This document shows positions 35,961-44,476 of a DNA stretch of 64,000 bases, piece by piece. Origin of the DNA: Pirellulaceae bacterium (GTDB taxonomy: Bacteria; Planctomycetota; Planctomycetia; Pirellulales; Pirellulaceae); NCBI GenBank assembly GCA_026004795.1, contig BPJV01000005.1, forward strand, positions 1 to 64,000, given 5' to 3'. How positions within the stretch are numbered: position 1 is the first letter of the stretch; the number at the start of each line of letters is the position of its first letter. The position numbers and the translations under genes were made by a program. The notes under the pieces were generated by a model. That model saw only the letters and a program-made list of their open reading frames with translations. It made no database searches and was not told where the DNA came from.

Positions 35961-37160
35961 TTATTTGATGCCACCGGTTGGACGACCTGATATGACGCCG
36001 CGCAGGTCGATCAGGCGGGCCGGATCGCGAGCGATTTTATCCGTAGCGATCCGTGCATCTTCCACGATCGGCTGCAGACGGCGGGTAAGTAGTTCGACGT
36101 TTTGCAATGTGTTGATCAGCGAATAGTAGAGTTGATCGTCCTCGATCAGCTTGGCCAACGTGCCCTGACCTTGATTGACGCGGGCGGAAAGTTGGCTGAT
36201 GTTGCTTGCCGCGCCACGTAGGTCGACCAACAGGGCATCCAGATTTTGTAAAGTTCGCATGGCATCGGCTACGATCTGTTCGCCGTTCTCTCCCAGTGGT
36301 TCGGTGAGAGCTGCCATGTTTTGCATGGTCTGCTCCGCGGCGCGGCCTGCGTCTTCGAAGGAGGCCAACGTGTTTTGTGCTTGGGTCATCACTTTATCCG
36401 CTTCTTCGACTAGCGTCGGCAAGCGTTGGGCGATCGTTTCCATGGCACTCTTGATGTTCGGATCGTCGAAGACGGCGCGCACCGCATCAAGCGTACGGTT
36501 GAAGTTGCCCACCGTTTGCTCGATGCGCTGACCCAATTCACGCAGTTCGCCGTCTCCGCTGCCGAGCAATCGCCGCATGTCGCCGGCCAGTGCGGAGACT
36601 TCGTTACCGGCTCGCTCGATCGATTGCAAAGTGGTTCCAAACGAGCTTTGCATGTCGGACAAGGCATCCAGTGGGTCGGGGGCGACCACACCGCCGGAGA
36701 GGAACTGCCCATCTTCCAAGTAGGCATTGGCCAACTGCATCTCGTTTTCGTCCAACTGACCATCCTGGGGAGAGCCCCCAAGGCCATCGAACCGCGTGAT
36801 CAAGCTCTCGGTCGTCGGTGGCACGAACTCGACCACGGCATCGCCAGTGATTAAGGAACCGGCACTGATGCGCGGCAGTTCGCGGGCACGCACCTTGTAT
36901 CGTTGGTCCAGTTCCAAAGTAATATCGACCCCGCCATCATCGAGCAGGCGAAAGTCCTTGACGCGACCGATTTGTACGCCACTCTTGCGCACCGGGGTGT
37001 CCGTGGCCACGCCGGGCGCCGCCTCGAAACGAATGGTCACCGTGTAGTGGTCCACAAAAAAGTTGGGGGCGGCACCAAAGAACATGATCAGAATGATGGC
37101 GATGACCAACGAGGCCACCACCACCACGCCCACACCGAATTTGTATGCTTGTTCGTTCAT
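35961..37160 (-). CDS. mlaD: MlaD/MCE-family lipid-binding protein
   Basis: A 399-residue protein. An N-terminal membrane anchor (VGVVVVASLVIAIILIMFFG) precedes one MCE domain (VTIRFEAAPGVATDTPVRKSGVQIGRVKDFRL, with the glycine pattern of the family). A long helical C-terminal region (VRAVFDDPNIKSAMETIAQRLPTLVEEADKVM) follows, likely a coiled coil. It is the periplasmic lipid-binding component of a Mla-type ABC transporter and the third gene of the mlaE-mlaF-mlaD operon. The C-terminal helices may form a tunnel or extended bridge, as in some MCE proteins. Confidence 0.93.
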   Translation of the reverse strand: MNEQAYKFGVGVVVVASLVIAIILIMFFGAAPNFFVDHYTVTIRFEAAPGVATDTPVRKSGVQIGRVKDFRLLDDGGVDITLELDQRYKVRARELPRISAGSLITGDAVVEFVPPTTESLITRFDGLGGSPQDGQLDENEMQLANAYLEDGQFLSGGVVAPDPLDALSDMQSSFGTTLQSIERAGNEVSALAGDMRRLLGSGDGELRELGQRIEQTVGNFNRTLDAVRAVFDDPNIKSAMETIAQRLPTLVEEADKVMTQAQNTLASFEDAGRAAEQTMQNMAALTEPLGENGEQIVADAMRTLQNLDALLVDLRGAASNISQLSARVNQGQGTLAKLIEDDQLYYSLINTLQNVELLTRRLQPIVEDARIATDKIARDPARLIDLRGVISGRPTGGIK

Positions 37161-37190
37161 GGCGCAGTTTCTCCGGTCGACGCCCCACGG

Positions 37191-38090
37191 CTACCGCGGG
37201 TACTTGTCGGCCAAATCGGGAGTGTCGCGATAGGCATCCAGCGTGGCCATGCGCATCTCCATCAGCCGTTCCCCTGCTTCGCCGAGTACAAACTGGCGCA
37301 CCCGTCGGTCGTCACAGGACTCCAACTCTGACGGTGGACCGTCGAACAGGATTTGACTTTCTCCCCTCGACAAACGGTGTTGGGGATAGAGCATCACCAC
37401 TCGGTCGGCAACCTTGTACGCAGTCCGCATGTCGTGGGTGATGATGATGCTGGTCACCCCCTTGCTTTGTCGCGTACGGATCATCAATTCGTTAATGACA
37501 TCGCTCATGATCGGATCCAAGCCAGTGGTCGGTTCGTCGTAAAGGATCAGTTCGGGGTTGAGAGCCAAGGCACGAGCCAGTCCTACCCGCTTCCGCATGC
37601 CTCCCGAAAGTTCTGCTGGCCGTTTCGGGATCACCGTGTCGGGCAAACCGACCTCTGCTAAACGGTCGCTTACGATGCGCCACAGTCGCCGGCCACTGGC
37701 GATGTGGTGATGAACCAACGGGAAGGCTACGTTCTCACCCACCGTCATGCTGTCGAACAAGGCCGCATTTTGGAACACAAAGCCATGCCGACGGCGAACT
37801 TCCGTCATCTCCATTTCGCTTAACCGGTGGATATCCATGCCGTCGTAGAGCACTTGACCACTGGTCGGACGCACCAGTCCCACTATCGACTTGAGCAACA
37901 TCGTCTTTCCACATCCGCTCTCGCCGATGATGACCAGGGTCTGGCCGACGGGAACCTCGAGCGAGATGTGATCGAGAATCGTTTGTCGTCCGAAACGCAA
38001 AGTCAACTCCCGCAATTCGACCAACGGACGCCGCTGCTCCGATCCTGGTTGCGGCGTACTTGCTGCCTCGCGCGATTCAGCCATCGTCAC
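37191..38090 (-). CDS. mlaF: ABC transporter ATPase, MlaF/MkL type
   Basis: A 299-residue cytosolic ATPase. Walker A is GESGCGKT, the Q-loop NAALFDSMTVGENVAFPL, the signature LSGGMRKRVGLARAL, Walker B ELILYDEPTTGLDP and the H-loop IIITHDM. The GGMRKR signature is typical of MlaF rather than other ABC classes. A Pro/Ser leader of about 20 residues precedes it. ATG 38088-38090 or the ATG at 38084 may be used. It is 31 bases from mlaE and 30 from mlaD, so the operon order is mlaE-mlaF-mlaD. Confidence 0.95.
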   Translation of the reverse strand: MTMAESREAASTPQPGSEQRRPLVELRELTLRFGRQTILDHISLEVPVGQTLVIIGESGCGKTMLLKSIVGLVRPTSGQVLYDGMDIHRLSEMEMTEVRRRHGFVFQNAALFDSMTVGENVAFPLVHHHIASGRRLWRIVSDRLAEVGLPDTVIPKRPAELSGGMRKRVGLARALALNPELILYDEPTTGLDPIMSDVINELMIRTRQSKGVTSIIITHDMRTAYKVADRVVMLYPQHRLSRGESQILFDGPPSELESCDDRRVRQFVLGEAGERLMEMRMATLDAYRDTPDLADKYPR

Positions 38091-38121
38091 ACCTCGTCAA
38101 CGGCAAATGGGAGCCAACGGG

Positions 38122-38994
38122 CTACAACAGCTTGGCGGTCTGCGGCCAGATGGCGACGTAGATCGCATCGAGCAAGATGTTCAGCATCAAGTCGATTCCC
38201 AAAATGAGCACGAAACTGAAGACGAAGGCTGCCGTCGCCGCACGCCCCACCCCTTCGGCGCCCGCTTGACAGTGGAATCCCCGATAACAACTCACGATGG
38301 CGATCGTGCCACCAAAAAACACGCTCTTGAAAATGCCCATGAAAAAATCCCAACCACCGACAAATTGGCGGCTATTGTTCAGATATTGAAAGTGATCGAT
38401 TCCCAGAATCAACACGCTGTAAAAATAACCACCGACGATCCCCATGAAGTCGGCCATAATCGTCAAGGCGGGAATGAGCATGATACAGGCAAGAAAACGG
38501 GGCACGACCAGGTAGTGAATGGGATTCGCTCCCATGCTTACCAGAGCATCGATCTGCTCGGTCACCCGCATGGTGCCGAGCACTGCTGCCATGGCACTGC
38601 CCACCCGTCCGGCCAGCATGGTGGCAGCGAGCACAGGCCCCAGCTCGCGCACCAACGACATATTGATCACCGCCCCCAACCGGCTTTCCAGACCCAAATC
38701 GTGGAATTGCGCGTAACTCTGTACGGCTAAGACCATCCCGATAAACGTTCCGGTCAAGGCGACCACAGGGAGACTGAGAACTCCCACGTTGTAGAAATTG
38801 GGGAGGATCGTGCCGCGGCAGGGCATTCGTGTCAGCAACCAGCGAAACATGTGACCCGCAAAAATTGCCATGTCACCGACCGTCACGATGGCATGAACCA
38901 CCATCTCCCCCCAGTCATAGATCCACTGGTACAAAGGCGTGGGAATGCGCTGGGCCCACGGGGGAAGCGGACTACTGGCAGGGACCGACGACAC
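38122..38994 (-). CDS. mlaE: ABC transporter permease, MlaE type
   Basis: A permease of about 290 residues: GVLSLPVVALTGTFIGMVLAVQSYAQF, ELGPVLAATMLAGRVGSAMAAVLGTMRVTEQIDALVSMGANPIHYLVVPRFLAC and FMGIFKSVFFGGTIAIVSCYRGF, all characteristic of MlaE/MCE permeases. It carries phospholipid across the inner membrane for the Mla pathway. GTG 38992-38994 is favoured by AAGGAG nine bases before it; ATG 39087 would add 31 residues. It heads the mla operon and is divergent from trmD. Confidence 0.93.
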   Translation of the reverse strand: MSSVPASSPLPPWAQRIPTPLYQWIYDWGEMVVHAIVTVGDMAIFAGHMFRWLLTRMPCRGTILPNFYNVGVLSLPVVALTGTFIGMVLAVQSYAQFHDLGLESRLGAVINMSLVRELGPVLAATMLAGRVGSAMAAVLGTMRVTEQIDALVSMGANPIHYLVVPRFLACIMLIPALTIMADFMGIVGGYFYSVLILGIDHFQYLNNSRQFVGGWDFFMGIFKSVFFGGTIAIVSCYRGFHCQAGAEGVGRAATAAFVFSFVLILGIDLMLNILLDAIYVAIWPQTAKLL

Positions 38995-39131
38995 GAACGT
39001 CTGCTCCTTGATCGAACGAGGGTACCATTCTACAACTACGCGCTGACTACCGATTGAGCGCACTGTTAAGCTGTATCGGTCGCGCAAGGGTTTCGGCTCC
39101 AGCTTGTTCTATCAAATCTTCATGTGAGCTA

Positions 39132-39914
39132 ATGGGTGCATTGCCAGCGATTCGATATGACATCATTACCCTGTTTCCTCAAATCCTCGCGGGGTTTGTA
39201 GGAGAAAGTCTGTTGGCTAAAGCGATCGCCCGGGGGCTGATTGAAGTCCATACGCACAACCTGCGAGATTGGTCTCCGGACAAACGCCACCACAAGGTCG
39301 ATTCCCCTCCCTACGGCGGTGGGCCAGGGATGCTGATTCAGGTGGAGCCGACGGTGTTGTGTGTGGAAGCGGTGCGGCGGATGCACGAAGAGCCGGGCGA
39401 GCTCATTTTGCTGACCCCTGCCGGTCAACGGTTCGATCAACCGTTGGCTGCGGAACTGGCGACCCATCGGCGACTGATCTTTTTATGCGGACGCTATGAG
39501 GGCTTTGATCAACGCGTGGTCGATATTCTCCAGCCGCGTGAGATCAGCCTGGGGGACTTTGTGCTCAACGGCGGCGAAGTCGCCGCCATGGCGATGGTCG
39601 AAGCCACGATGCGGCTGATCCCTGGCGTGTTGGGTGATGCAGCAAGCAGCGTCGAGGACTCGTTCTCCGATGCTCAGTTGCTGGAATTTCCTCAATATAC
39701 GCGCCCCAGGACGTTCCGCGGCCATGCCGTTCCCGAGGTATTGCTCAGCGGCAACCATCAACAAATCGCCCAGTGGCGGTCCGCCCAGCGGTTGGCCCGT
39801 ACCGCACGCCAACGCCGTGATCTTCTTCAGGATGCCTCCAGCAACATGCCATGCCCCGCGTCGAATGATTCAGGCGTAGATGAAGCTGAGCAGAACCGAA
39901 GGCCTGGCTACTGA
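39132..39914 (+). CDS. trmD: tRNA (guanine-N1)-methyltransferase TrmD
   Basis: A 260-residue SPOUT methyltransferase starting MGALPAIRYDIITLFPQI. Motifs are LRDWSPDKRHHKVDSPPYGGGPGML, LIFLCGRYEGFDQRVVD, EISLGDFVLNGGEVAAM and PQYTRPRTFRG. TrmD methylates G37 of tRNAs to prevent frameshifting; GGGPGM and GRYEGFDQR are conserved SAM/tRNA-contacting elements. ATG 39132 is chosen by family homology. Unlike the common rpsP-rimM-trmD-rplS operon, none of those genes adjoin. It is divergent from the mla operon. Confidence 0.96.
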   Translation: MGALPAIRYDIITLFPQILAGFVGESLLAKAIARGLIEVHTHNLRDWSPDKRHHKVDSPPYGGGPGMLIQVEPTVLCVEAVRRMHEEPGELILLTPAGQRFDQPLAAELATHRRLIFLCGRYEGFDQRVVDILQPREISLGDFVLNGGEVAAMAMVEATMRLIPGVLGDAASSVEDSFSDAQLLEFPQYTRPRTFRGHAVPEVLLSGNHQQIAQWRSAQRLARTARQRRDLLQDASSNMPCPASNDSGVDEAEQNRRPGY

Positions 39915-40065
39915 GACCAATCCGATCTCGTCTCGTCAACATAGCGATTCGCGCCCCCCGAAGCACTGCTTGCGTGCGCCGAGCCACTACGCCCGGTGCT
40001 GCCCCCGATTGGGCACGCCGCTCATCACCGCACGATGCGAGATAAGTTGCGGAGAATTTGAAAAC

Positions 40066-40185
40066 ATGGGTGACACGAATGGCCGCCCGTTGTCCACCCA
40101 GTCAGGCATGCCGTGGGTGAACCCTTCTCACCAATCGCTCTTCCGCCGCCTGCGCAACGAGTTGTTCACCATGGAGGAGTTTTGA
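40066..40185 (+). CDS. Possible 39-residue peptide
   Basis: ATG 40066 has GGAG 11 bases upstream and opens 39 codons ending SLFRRLRNELFTMEEF. The composition is protein-like and unlike the surrounding noise. No family recognised; 150 bases after trmD on the same strand. Could be chance. Confidence 0.3.
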   Translation: MGDTNGRPLSTQSGMPWVNPSHQSLFRRLRNELFTMEEF

Positions 40186-40464
40186 AAGCCAAGTTCAAAT
40201 TCTAATGGGCTGGAGGCCGACCGCCATGAGTCGCAGGGAATCAACTGCCAAATGAGACTCGAGGCCTGGCCAAGGGGCGCTGTTTGCCCAGCATAGGCTT
40301 CACGAGCACATCCATGACCGCCCGCTTCGCAACCTGGGCTACCGGCCCCTCCATCGGAGTTCGCCGATTCGCCGGCAAGAGGAGCCCGTTACTTAACCCA
40401 AACCCTCATAACCCTGGTACAAAAAGTGGGGGCAGCCTAGGAAAAACAACGTGAATTCTATCAG

Positions 40465-40539
40465 TCGGGGTGATAGGATTTGAACCTACGACCCCCTGCT
40501 CCCAAAGCAGGTGCGCTAGCCAGACTGCGCTACACCCCG
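40465..40539 (-). tRNA. tRNA-Pro(TGG)
   Basis: The minus strand gives a full cloverleaf: acceptor CGGGGTG/CACCCCG with discriminator A, a D arm, the anticodon stem CCTGC/GCAGG around TTTGGGA (anticodon TGG) and a T arm with TTCAAAT. No CCA is encoded. Confidence 0.93.
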
Positions 40540-40781
40540 AACTGCCTCAACTGTAAACGATCCGGTGGGAGTTGACAATGCGATCTGAGGAGTCCCTCAA
40601 GTATTGGTCCGTTGAAGGCGGTCCTGTGGATCCATTCTGGTCTGGGGGCAAAGCACGAGGGAATGGCAGGCATCGGAATTGATGGTAACGCCTCAGGGCG
40701 GTCACCGCAGTGGATTTCCGCTCCATCGTACTGCCCACTTGACCGCGCCTCATAACCCAGTAATCTGAATCTTCGTTGCAA

Positions 40782-40853
40782 TGCCCGATGGTGTAATTGG
40801 CAACACGACGGATTCTGGCTCCGTTATTCTAGGTTCGAGTCCTAGTCGGGCAG
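40782..40853 (+). tRNA. tRNA-Gln(CTG)
   Basis: Cloverleaf with acceptor TGCCCGA/TCGGGCA, discriminator G, the anticodon stem ACGGA/TCCGT around TTCTGGC (anticodon CTG) and a T arm with TTCGAGT. A terminator hairpin and integrase remnants follow directly. Confidence 0.93.
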
Positions 40854-40862
40854 CTTGTGTAA

Positions 40863-41374
40863 CTACTTGTAAAGGCTGGAGGTGGCCCCAGCCTTTTTTA
40901 TTGGGTTTCCGCGGCTCTTGATGGATTCTGCCGTCTCGCTGATGAGGGGCAAATGAGGGGAAGGTGGCGACGATAAGGGGAAATTAAGGGGAAGAAATTC
41001 GGTCGCCCGCGACCAGTGTTCATCCGTCACTTGCAGGTAATGCTCTTGGGCCACGCCCGTGGAATGCCCCAGCTACTGATCGATGACGTGACTGGGGAAT
41101 TGCTCTTGCAGGTCCGTCCGGGCGCTGGAACGCCGGTTGTGAAGTCGATGTCCGCCCACTTCAACCGCAGCGCCTTGGATGGACGCCGCAGCCCAGCCCA
41201 CCGGCACCGGACGAAAATGGCTCGCCAGTCCGCATCAGGGCACGCCTCTAGCACGCGTTGGGCCGTCTGGGCATCGATGTAAGCCATCCGATCGGGTTTG
41301 ATTCCTTCTCCGCTTTGACATGCTGCATGCGGGCTTTCTTCCAACAGCCGGTCCTTAACGGCCTGGACAAACAT
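40863..41374 (-). pseudogene. Decayed tyrosine recombinase (phage-type integrase) next to tRNA-Gln
   Basis: The minus strand reads CPDADWRAIFVRCRWAGLRRPSKALRLKWADID, the region of the first catalytic Arg of tyrosine recombinases. The frame then loses its middle third. A second frame reads GHSTGVAQEHYLQVTDEHWSRATEF, the C-terminus with the nucleophile Tyr (EHYLQVT). In that frame DQ is followed by TAG where the conserved Trp (WLGHS) is expected. Missing centre, frame change and nonsense codon make it dead. It lies 9 bases from the tRNA-Gln 3' end, a classical attachment site, so it is probably the remains of an integrated island. Confidence 0.85.
40871..40899 (+). terminator. Rho-independent terminator after tRNA-Gln
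   Basis: AAAGGCTGG (40871-40879) pairs with CCAGCCTTT (40888-40896), followed by T residues (40894-40899). It ends tRNA-Gln transcription and overlaps the minus-strand C-terminal end of the integrase relic. Confidence 0.85.
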
Positions 41375-41448
41375 TGTTTTCGCTCGTTGGACGCCAAGCC
41401 GTGGATCCTAACTGCAAGTCGCACAGTTACTTGCGTCAACTCAATTGA

Positions 41449-41490
41449 TGGGTGGCACCAAATGGCAATAGGTGGTACCAAATTGCATTG
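41449..41490. repeat. Degenerate 20-bp tandem repeat
   Basis: GGTGGCACCAAATGGCAAT is followed at once by GGTGGTACCAAATTGCAT. Each unit contains a small palindrome (GGTGGCACC / GGTGGTACC). Origin unknown; within the relic region. Confidence 0.5.
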
Positions 41491-41565
41491 CGTCCTTGAC
41501 GTACATAGAAACGGTAGTCGCCGCCAGAGGACGATCAAGCTGTCGCCACCGCGCCGGTGCCGGTT

Positions 41566-41730
41566 GTCGTCGCGTAGCGACGCCCTGAAGGTAGCCCGGT
41601 CATTCATGGCCCGGGCGGCGGGGCTCCAATCCCTCTCCGCGCGTCGCGTAGCGACGCGGTGAGGCTCTGGCTGGTGGCGTGCAGGCAGAGCCTGCAAGGC
41701 ATGGTGTTCCCAGGCGGAGCCTGGGAACTA
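41566..41730. repeat. Cluster of REP-like hairpins
   Basis: GTCGCGTAGCGAC occurs twice (41569-41581 and 41643-41655; the second is embedded in a 7-bp stem of GCGTCGC/GCGACGC). Further on are GCAGGCAGAGCCTGC and GTTCCCAGGCGGAGCCTGGGAAC (a 10-bp stem, split for length: GTTCCCAGGC / GCCTGGGAAC). Intergenic palindromes of this sort occur in planctomycetes. They sit in the integrase relic region. Confidence 0.65.
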
Positions 41731-41839
41731 GAACCAGACAAACAAGAACAACGAAGTGTACGCCCCTTGAGGTAAGGCTAAATGAGCTAAACCGGTGTGT
41801 TCTCGGCAAAGTCGATGGTGATCATTCCGCCGCCGACGT

Positions 41840-42066
41840 TTAACCACGCGTTCGCGAAACCGAACCGCCGTAGGTAAACGCATCATCAGCCGTCCGACTG
41901 GCCGACACCGAGCCGGTGCTGTCCTGCTGGTCGACGAGTTTTACGCGCAGGAACGAGTTGTTGGTCGAGGAGCCCTCCCAGACATCGCGGAAACCCGCCT
42001 ACTGCCGCTCCGCGCCGGCATGGTCACTGGTCTCGTCCATCAGCAGGAATGCAAACCCCTGACTAT
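41840..42066 (-). pseudogene. Possible gene remnant
   Basis: One minus frame gives natural-looking protein (FAFLLMDETSDHAGAERQ, then after TAG, AGFRDVWEGSSTNNSFLRVKLVDQ and TADDAFTYGGSVSRTRG) up to a TAA. It is interrupted by an in-frame TAG. No family recognised. Probably a broken exported protein; could be chance. Confidence 0.3.
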
Positions 42067-42111
42067 CGCCGCTGTCGGGTGAACCAGGGGCGATAGAGGG
42101 GAAGGGCCGAT

Positions 42112-42801
42112 TTACCGGTGCGTTGGCATTAGGTTGCGGCGGAGAACTTGCCGGTTCATCAGCGAATAGGGAACTTCGTCCGCGCGAATTCCCAATCGCG
42201 AAACTGCTGAGGACGTTTTTCCTTTGGGGGCGACTACGAGCACGGCATTGGCAATCCAGAGGCAAGGAAATTGTTGAGTGGGCAAGCGAATGTTGCCGCG
42301 CAGGGGATCGGCTAAAAAAATGTGCCCGCAGCGGATGCCCCGGTACACAACGAAATGATCGAAACCATCAAGGCGAATTGCGACCACGAGGGGGACCTTC
42401 GATTCGGCCAGGTCATCGACTGAGTCGAGCTTGCCTACGGCCGCATCGTAGCCCATGCGTTCGGCCACGACTTTCAAGTCCGCCATGGACAGGCCATGTT
42501 TGGTCCGGTTCTCGAGGGCCTGAGGGGTGAGCGAAAGAGCCAGCGTTTGCAACACGTCCGCCTCGCTGACATCTTCACCCCAATAGTATCGCAACACCGT
42601 CGCCAGGGCAGCGGCTCCACACGAGTAGTCGCGCTGCTGCATGACGATGTTCTGGTTTTGCAATTCCTTCCATGATACTACCTCTTTTTGGAATATGCGA
42701 TGTGGATCTCGCACCGGTCGAGGCGGTTGGGCGGCAGCAGGCCAACCGGGAACAAGCAGGACGGTAGCCAGTAGAAACAGGTGAGGGCGTTGGTGGTGCA
42801 T
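42112..42801 (-). CDS. Exported C39-type (double-glycine) cysteine peptidase, FapD-like
   Basis: A 229-residue exported protein. A signal segment (LFLLATVLLVPGWPAAAQP) precedes a peptidase C39 domain. Catalytic Cys61 lies in QQRDYSCGAAALATVL, His149 in DGFDHFVVYRG and Asp165 in IFLADPLRGN. C39 peptidases cleave leader peptides after Gly-Gly or act in secretion systems. It is not fused to an ABC transporter. The paired upstream outer-membrane barrel recalls FapD/FapF of the Pseudomonas functional amyloid system, but no FapB/C-like repeat protein is visible. The barrel gene ends 58 bases upstream. The start ATG 42799-42801 fits the signal peptide. Confidence 0.85.
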   Translation of the reverse strand: MHHQRPHLFLLATVLLVPGWPAAAQPPRPVRDPHRIFQKEVVSWKELQNQNIVMQQRDYSCGAAALATVLRYYWGEDVSEADVLQTLALSLTPQALENRTKHGLSMADLKVVAERMGYDAAVGKLDSVDDLAESKVPLVVAIRLDGFDHFVVYRGIRCGHIFLADPLRGNIRLPTQQFPCLWIANAVLVVAPKGKTSSAVSRLGIRADEVPYSLMNRQVLRRNLMPTHR

Positions 42802-42859
42802 GGCAGGGCGCTTCCTTTCGCAGAATCCATGATGGCGACAGGAGAAACCAGTTGTTGGG

Positions 42860-43993
42860 CTAGCGAGTGATAAGAAAACCACAGCTTACCGCTGGTGATC
42901 GTTGCGTCACCCCGATCTCGACGAATGGTTCGTAGATGCGTTGACAACGAACCATGGTGGCTGCCATGCGCACCGTGCCCAGATCGTACGCGGTTCCTTC
43001 GACTCGGTTTCCGTTGATCTCCAGGTCCGTAATGAAGCTGCCCAGATAGGCCGTGCTGAGCGTGATGGTGCGGCTGGCCGCAAAACCGACGCCGAACTGG
43101 TAAAAGATTTGATCCCCCGCATCGATTTGATCGTTGCCGTAGTCCTCTTCGAAGGTGAAGCGATAGCCGCCTCCCCAAAATGCTACTACGGGGTCAAACG
43201 TGCGGTACATCAGAATACGGCTTGAGGTTGCCCAATAACCGGCCCCCATGCCACTGTCGGCCAACAGGAGCGGGCTTTGGGGATTGCCCGTCGGTGCCGT
43301 TACGTCGAACGTGGTGATCACGGCGGGACCACACATGCTCTCGGCCAGCAGGAGATAGTTGATGCCAAAGTCGAGATCTCCGATACCGCCGGAGCTCTCG
43401 TCCAAACTGAAGAATCCGTTGTAGATTTCGGTTTCCTGCCAACCAACGGTGGTGGAGGCGAAAAACTGACTATTTCGTGTCAGCCCGTAGCGCATGCCCA
43501 CCGGCATTTCCAATCGCCGGGCGGTAATAGTGGCTTCGGTAAGCGTCGTGCCGACGATCGTTGGTGCGTCCGCTTCAAAGATCGTGTAGCGGGCTCCCAC
43601 ATCCCATTGCGTGCGTCCCGGCGCAAGCAGTGGCGTTTGGGTGCGAAGGAAACTGCGTGTGTAGTCGACCGACGGCTCCCCGTATTTCACTTCCGAGGCC
43701 ACTGCGTCAGCGGCAGCCCGGCGGTACTCTTCATCGCTCACGTAATCCTCGTCAGTGCCTGCAGCGGGGTCTTGAGAGAGCAAGGAAGTATACCGTGGCC
43801 GATGGACCGCCGTATCGCCCGAGAAATCGGAGGGGGAAGAAGAAGGGGCCGGGACCCTAGTGGGGGCGCCTGAGTGAGGCGGGGGTAGTTCGTTGGGGAA
43901 AGCGATTGAAGCCCCAGCGGCGAAGCCTACGATCCCTATGGCGATCACGACCAGGCTGGAAAACAATCTTGTACATCCGTGTGGGCGATTCAT
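42860..43993 (-). CDS. Outer-membrane beta-barrel (FapF-like / transporter)
   Basis: A 377-residue exported protein. A signal segment (LVVIAIGIVGFAAGASIA) and a Pro/Ser-rich N-terminal region precede a barrel-type body of alternating aromatic/aliphatic strands. Examples are WDVGARYTIFEADAPTIVGT, EMPVGMRYGLTRNSQFFASTTVGW, GGIGDLDFGINYLLL and VVAFWGGGYRFTFEEDY. Such proteins are annotated transporter or phenol-degradation-type. In Pseudomonas FapF the amyloid subunit is exported through a similar trimeric barrel. Expression with the C39 peptidase downstream supports that reading as inference. Divergent from the Lpg1974 gene. Confidence 0.75.
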   Translation of the reverse strand: MNRPHGCTRLFSSLVVIAIGIVGFAAGASIAFPNELPPPHSGAPTRVPAPSSSPSDFSGDTAVHRPRYTSLLSQDPAAGTDEDYVSDEEYRRAAADAVASEVKYGEPSVDYTRSFLRTQTPLLAPGRTQWDVGARYTIFEADAPTIVGTTLTEATITARRLEMPVGMRYGLTRNSQFFASTTVGWQETEIYNGFFSLDESSGGIGDLDFGINYLLLAESMCGPAVITTFDVTAPTGNPQSPLLLADSGMGAGYWATSSRILMYRTFDPVVAFWGGGYRFTFEEDYGNDQIDAGDQIFYQFGVGFAASRTITLSTAYLGSFITDLEINGNRVEGTAYDLGTVRMAATMVRCQRIYEPFVEIGVTQRSPAVSCGFLITR

Positions 43994-44476
43994 TGTTAAG
44001 GACTCCGTTCACAATTCTCCTCGGGCGCTAGCAGGCGGCGGCGACAGGGACGGTTGATCGGTTGATCGGTTGAGCCGGTTCGATGTGCTCGACCGCATCC
44101 TCGTTCGACAGGGCTGCCGTGGCGTCCGCGTCATCCGCCAAATATACGCTTCAGAGAATCAATGTCGGCGGCGGCGAGGAATTTGGGCCGGACCGAATGG
44201 TGATTTTGCCTCGTGCCGACGTGATCTGGAGACTCGATATGCAGGTCTTCGTGGCAGGAAGGGTTGCGGAGAGTTTGCGGGGTGTAGGTGGTGTGTGGCA
44301 AGTGCTGGTTTTCTGGTCCATATGCTCCGGTTTGACCACGGCATGAGCACTTATTGGGGATAACCCGCTCTGGGCGGATCGATAAAACCGGTGACCAGAT
44401 GCGCTGCGTAATGCCCCATCTGCAAGACACTTTGAAACACGGATCGGTAGAGCTCCTTGAATGAGGTCAGGATGAC
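43994..44476. other. Divergent promoter region of the two barrel genes
   Basis: 483 bases with no gene. A threefold 8-bp tandem repeat (CGGTTGAT, CGGTTGAT, CGGTTGAG at 44051-44074) lies about 60 bases upstream of the minus-strand barrel gene and could be a binding site. Other content is unclear. Confidence 0.4.

Noticed and set aside
41258-41662. Plus-strand frame through the integrase relic
   Set aside because: It is the complement of the relic and of hairpin repeats.
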